Below are positions 62,868 through 64,000 of a stretch of DNA of 64,000 nt, piece by piece; position 1 is the stretch's first letter, and the number at the start of each line of letters is the position of its first letter. The notes under the pieces were generated by a model that saw nothing but the letters and a program-made list of their open reading frames with translations, had not been told where the DNA came from and ran no database searches. The stretch covers positions 4,977,001 to 5,041,000 of the forward strand of contig NZ_AP014637.1 in NCBI RefSeq assembly GCF_000829415.1, written 5' to 3'. The stretch is from Pseudomonas sp. StFLB209. GTDB lineage: Bacteria; Pseudomonadota; Gammaproteobacteria; Pseudomonadales; Pseudomonadaceae. Position numbers and translations under genes: made by a program.

Positions 62868-64000
62868 TTACCGACGCGTTTCACTCAAAGACCCGCCCAG
62901 CAAGTACAGCGCGCCCCCGACAATCAGAAAACCTGCCAGCACATAGAACATCATCGGCGCCGGCCAGACGGCGAGCACCAGACCGCAGACAATCGGCCCC
63001 AGTGCCCCGCCGAGGTTGGACAGGTTCTGTGCCGCGAAGTACATGCCGCGCAGCGACGCCGGGGCGATACGGTCGATGAACATGTACTCGGCAGGGAACA
63101 CAATGATTTCGCCCAGGGTAAACAGCAGCATGGCAAAGGCCCAGGCGGTCAGGCTCTGGGCCATGGAGAAACCGGCCAAACCTGCGAGAAACAGTACCAG
63201 CCCGGCCATCAGCCAACGGGTCAGGTGCTGCGCGTCGATGCGCTTGCCGACCCAGTATTGCAAGGTAATCACCCCGCAGGCATTGACCGCCAGCAAGGTG
63301 GTGATCACTGAATAAACCCGCTGCGGGTCGCTGGTCACCACCAGGTATTGCGACAAATAGGCACTGAACTGACCGAACACCACGGCGCTGAGAATGCCGC
63401 CCAGGGTGAAGCACACCAGGCGCCGGTCGTTGAGCAGCACCTTGCCGACCTGGGCGAAGGAAAATGGCGTGGTCTGGGCCGGCGCGCAGCCCAGCTCGCG
63501 GTCGCCGTAGCGGATGTACAGCCAGAAGAACCCCGCGCCGAGCGCTGCCGACAGCACAAACGGCAGGCTCATGTTAACCCCCGCCAACGCCGCACCGATG
63601 AACGGACCGACGGCGTAGGCCATGTTGATCAGGGTATAGCGCAATGAGAACACCCGGCTCTGCTCATGGCTGGGCAGCAGGCGTCCGAAGGCGGCCTTGG
63701 CAGTAATGTCGATGACCGAGTAAGCGAAGTTGAACAGCACCAGCGCCAGGAAGAACAGGATCAGGTTCGAGGTCACACACATGCCGATGAATGCAGCGAC
63801 AAAGCAGCCGGTAAAACCCAGAATCAGCGGATAGGGTTTGAGACGGTCGGTCAAATAACCGCCGTAAAGGCTCAGCAAGGACCCGGCCACCAGCGCGCAG
63901 CCCACCGTGGTACCCACCGCAGCGATACTCAACTGGTAACGGCTGCTCAGGTAGAGCACCAGATACGGTAGCGTGATCGCCCGCCCCAGAGTCAGTACGA
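62868..64000 (-). CDS. MFS transporter, MdtH-like, 5' end beyond the window
   Basis: Partial: the frame is open to the window edge (LGRAITLPYLVLYLSSRYQL just upstream of an internal Met at 63959), so the start lies past 64000. Ten or more helices; the GGYLTDRLKPYP loop is the MFS motif A equivalent. MdtH/YceL-type multidrug exporter likely. Inner membrane. Confidence 0.85.
   Translation of the reverse strand, partial: VLTLGRAITLPYLVLYLSSRYQLSIAAVGTTVGCALVAGSLLSLYGGYLTDRLKPYPLILGFTGCFVAAFIGMCVTSNLILFFLALVLFNFAYSVIDITAKAAFGRLLPSHEQSRVFSLRYTLINMAYAVGPFIGAALAGVNMSLPFVLSAALGAGFFWLYIRYGDRELGCAPAQTTPFSFAQVGKVLLNDRRLVCFTLGGILSAVVFGQFSAYLSQYLVVTSDPQRVYSVITTLLAVNACGVITLQYWVGKRIDAQHLTRWLMAGLVLFLAGLAGFSMAQSLTAWAFAMLLFTLGEIIVFPAEYMFIDRIAPASLRGMYFAAQNLSNLGGALGPIVCGLVLAVWPAPMMFYVLAGFLIVGGALYLLGGSLSETRR

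Overview
The window is chromosomal DNA of a Pseudomonas, most likely of the fluorescens/putida type. The evidence is the GC-rich codon use, dense LysR-type regulators each next to a catabolic gene set, REP/REPIN repeats of the GGGAGC..GCTCGCGAA type, a DUF6124 gene with its structured leader, and an acetylpolyamine-hydrolase/polyamine-binding-protein pair. No rRNA, tRNA, CRISPR array or prophage was seen.

Layout. (1) 1-2.9 kb: a partial FG-GAP lipoprotein, a LysR regulator and an MFS exporter followed by the orphan tail of a second, unrelated MFS gene. (2) 3.0-11.3 kb: a lower-GC accessory island. An intact IS3-family element has cut off the start of an HNH-like gene. Behind it lie a CoiA-like zinc-finger protein, a sirtuin, small hypotheticals and the partner pair DUF5131 (three-Cys motif) + TcmP, then about 1.1 kb without genes and a structured leader ahead of a DUF6124 gene. 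(3) 11.7-28.7 kb: a large catabolic region. It holds a hydrolase, LysR, two RraA-type aldolases, a 40-codon coupled ORF, an aminotransferase, a second LysR, a two-subunit ThDP decarboxylase, acyl-CoA dehydrogenase, CaiB-type CoA transferase, its own ETF, a MaoC-like hydratase, a CitE-like lyase, TetR, and a reverse-strand D-2-hydroxyacid dehydrogenase/MHS transporter/hydrolase set. The enzyme order fits breakdown of a C6 branched (4-methyl- or 4-methylene-) glutamate-type compound through a methylsuccinyl/itaconyl/citramalyl-CoA route; this is inference. (4) 29-38.3 kb: GntP permease, PRISE-type reductase, AraC, a decayed acetylpolyamine amidohydrolase, a TnpB-bearing IS200/IS605 element that joins it to a polyamine-binding protein, and a LysR/SDR pair. 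(5) 38.4-49.8 kb: secreted proteins (XAC2610-like, ClpP-like), GNAT, PQQ-type sugar dehydrogenase, small hypotheticals, LysR + Rieske oxygenase + reductase, a REPIN, an autotransporter-like N-terminal piece and an orphan amino-acid-binding protein. (6) 50.1-57.2 kb: LysR, SHMT, D-serine dehydratase, FolD, PurU and GntP permease: a catabolic one-carbon unit that moves a hydroxymethyl group onto tetrahydrofolate and out as formate. Its SHMT has unusual active-site residues that suggest an alpha-methylserine or D-amino-acid substrate. (7) 57.3-64 kb: VOC, LysR, TfoX-N, dTMP-kinase-like, chorismate mutase, sugar isomerase-like, amidohydrolase and a partial MFS gene.

The most notable signals are the divergent SHMT in its operon, the putative C6 dicarboxylate pathway with a near-duplicate 27-bp operator at two promoters, the TnpB element whose edge supplies the start codon of the next gene, the acetylpolyamine hydrolase with two in-frame deletions that remove its catalytic His-His, and the TcmP/DUF5131/sirtuin island.
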